DNA of 6,601 bases, from the NCBI GenBank assembly GCA_910580135.1, contig CAJTXC010000079.1:1-6601 (forward strand), given 5' to 3'. The notes beneath the pieces were generated by a model. The model worked only from the letters and a program-made list of their open reading frames with translations. It did no database searches and was not told the origin of the DNA. Source of the DNA: an uncultured Bacilli bacterium. Its GTDB lineage: Bacteria; Bacillota_I; Bacilli_A; RF39; UBA660. Shown one piece after another: positions 5,824-6,601 of the stretch; within the stretch, counting starts at the first letter, position 1, and every line of letters starts with the position of its first letter. The position numbers were made by a program, and so were the translations under genes.

Positions 5824-6601
5824 ATGAACGAATGGAATGGTTTTAAAGGAGATAAGTGGAAAAACGAAATAGACGTTAAACAATTTATCTTAGATAACTA
5901 TACTGAATATACTGGTGATGCTTCATTCTTAGCAGAACCAACTGATAAAACTAAAAGATTAAATGACAAATATTTTGAAATGTCTAAAGTAGAAATAGAA
6001 AAAGGAATCTATGACGTAGACACTAAAACAGTATCTGGAATAGATGCTTATGAACCTGGTTACTTAATTAAGGAAGACGAAGTAATCGTAGGATTCCAAA
6101 CTGATGGGCCACTTAAAAGAATCGTAAACCCATTTGGTGGTATGAGAATGGTTAAGTCTTCTTTAGAAGCTTATGGATATGAATTAGATCCAAGTGTAGA
6201 TGAATACTTTAAGCATCGTAAAACTCATAATGACGGAGTATTTTCTGCTTACACTACTGATATTAGAAAAGCAAGGCACGCTGGCCTTTTAACTGGTCTT
6301 CCTGATGCTTATGGTCGTGGAAGAATAATTGGTGATTATAGACGTATTGCTTTATATGGTATTGATAAATTAATAGAAGAAAAGAAAAAAGATTTAATTA
6401 AATTAGAAGAAAGAACAATAGACGAAGAAATGATTCGTCTAAGAGAAGACGTATCAGAACAAATTAAAGCTTTAGGTGAAATTAAGTCTATGGCAGCTCG
6501 TTATGGATTTGATATATCAGAACCTGCTAAAAATGCTCGTGAAGCTACTCAATGGTTATACTTTGGTTACCTAGCAGCAATTAAGGAAAACAACGGTGCT
6601 G
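5824..6601 (+). CDS. pflB: pyruvate formate-lyase (formate C-acetyltransferase), N-terminal part (3' end outside window)
   Basis: The first 259 codons of the glycyl-radical enzyme that converts pyruvate and CoA to acetyl-CoA and formate in the cytoplasm of fermenting anaerobes. The N-terminus closely follows the well-known E. coli PflB: W-x-GF-x-KGDxWxNE-x-V-x-x-FI (residues 4-22), NYTEYTGDASFLA (25-37), APLKR-like GPLKRIVNPFGGMRMV (95-110), YFKHRKTHNDGVFSAYTTDI (128-147), LLTGLPDAYGRGRIIGDYRR (155-174) and WLYFGYLAAIKENNGA at the window end. R167 is likely the counterpart of the pyruvate-binding Arg known as R176 in the E. coli enzyme. The catalytic Cys pair and the C-terminal radical Gly lie beyond the window. 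GGAGG at 5811-5815 is 8 nt before the ATG. Codons here are noticeably richer in G and C than in the transporter genes, as expected for a highly expressed gene. The activase gene pflA often follows but cannot be seen. Confidence 0.97.
   Translation, partial: MNEWNGFKGDKWKNEIDVKQFILDNYTEYTGDASFLAEPTDKTKRLNDKYFEMSKVEIEKGIYDVDTKTVSGIDAYEPGYLIKEDEVIVGFQTDGPLKRIVNPFGGMRMVKSSLEAYGYELDPSVDEYFKHRKTHNDGVFSAYTTDIRKARHAGLLTGLPDAYGRGRIIGDYRRIALYGIDKLIEEKKKDLIKLEERTIDEEMIRLREDVSEQIKALGEIKSMAARYGFDISEPAKNAREATQWLYFGYLAAIKENNGA

Noticed and set aside
1..6601. Mycoplasma-type code (TGA as Trp)
   Set aside because: All Trp codons are TGG, no internal TGA is found in the genes, and the ABC ATPase ends in TGA in a normal stop/start overlap.
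1..6601. Excess of ACGT tetranucleotides
   Set aside because: About two dozen were seen by eye, more than composition alone would suggest, but many come from a preference for AAC, GAC or ACG codons before G; without genome-wide counts it is not a supported signal.
1..6601. Mobile elements, CRISPR arrays, tRNA, rRNA and riboswitches
   Set aside because: No transposase or integrase motifs, spaced direct repeats, tRNA-like cloverleaf or long structured leader were seen; the two larger intergenic regions are explained by promoters and a terminator.

Overview
The window is about 30% GC or lower, rich in AAA, TTA and AAT codons, with strong GGAGG/AGGTGA-type ribosome binding sites and pyruvate formate-lyase (an oxygen-sensitive fermentation enzyme). 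This suggests a low-GC, fermentative, anaerobic member of the Bacillota, probably an uncultured gut-type Bacilli or Erysipelotrichia-like lineage. Every Trp in the five genes is TGG, no internal TGA is seen and one gene ends in TGA, so the standard bacterial code fits better than the mycoplasma code. The taxonomic placement is inference.

Layout. On the minus strand, a HerA/FtsK-type ATPase gene (654 aa, 2354 to 390) is followed after 65 nt by the 5' part of a Fic-domain protein gene (324 to 1, cut by the window edge). A hairpin sits exactly on the ATPase stop codon. A compact 143-bp divergent region (2355-2497) carries an extended -10 promoter for the ATPase and, on the plus strand, a promoter for an ABC transporter operon. 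On the plus strand, a 233-aa ABC ATPase gene (2498-3199) overlaps by 7 nt an 840-aa FtsX/MacB-type permease gene (3193-5715), which ends at a perfect 10-bp terminator hairpin. Then comes the first 259 codons of pflB (5824 to the window end), with its own promoter whose -35 box lies inside the terminator hairpin.

How the genes work together. The ABC ATPase and permease are translationally coupled and should form one type VII (MacB/FtsX-like, mechanotransmission) complex. Its ATPase has lost the Q-loop Gln, the LSGGQ signature and the H-loop His, while Walker A and Walker B remain. Its promoter has a perfect -35 and -10 separated by 20 bp, with a perfect 7-N7-7 dyad in between. This is the architecture of promoters activated by MerR-family regulators, although no regulator gene is in the window. 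The ATPase-Fic pair may be a two-gene minus-strand unit. pflB is a housekeeping gene with no evident link to its neighbours.

The clearest points for a second look are the degenerate ABC ATPase, the MerR-like promoter, the terminator/promoter overlap before pflB, and the HerA-Fic pair. No RNA genes, insertion sequences, CRISPR arrays or integration sites were seen.
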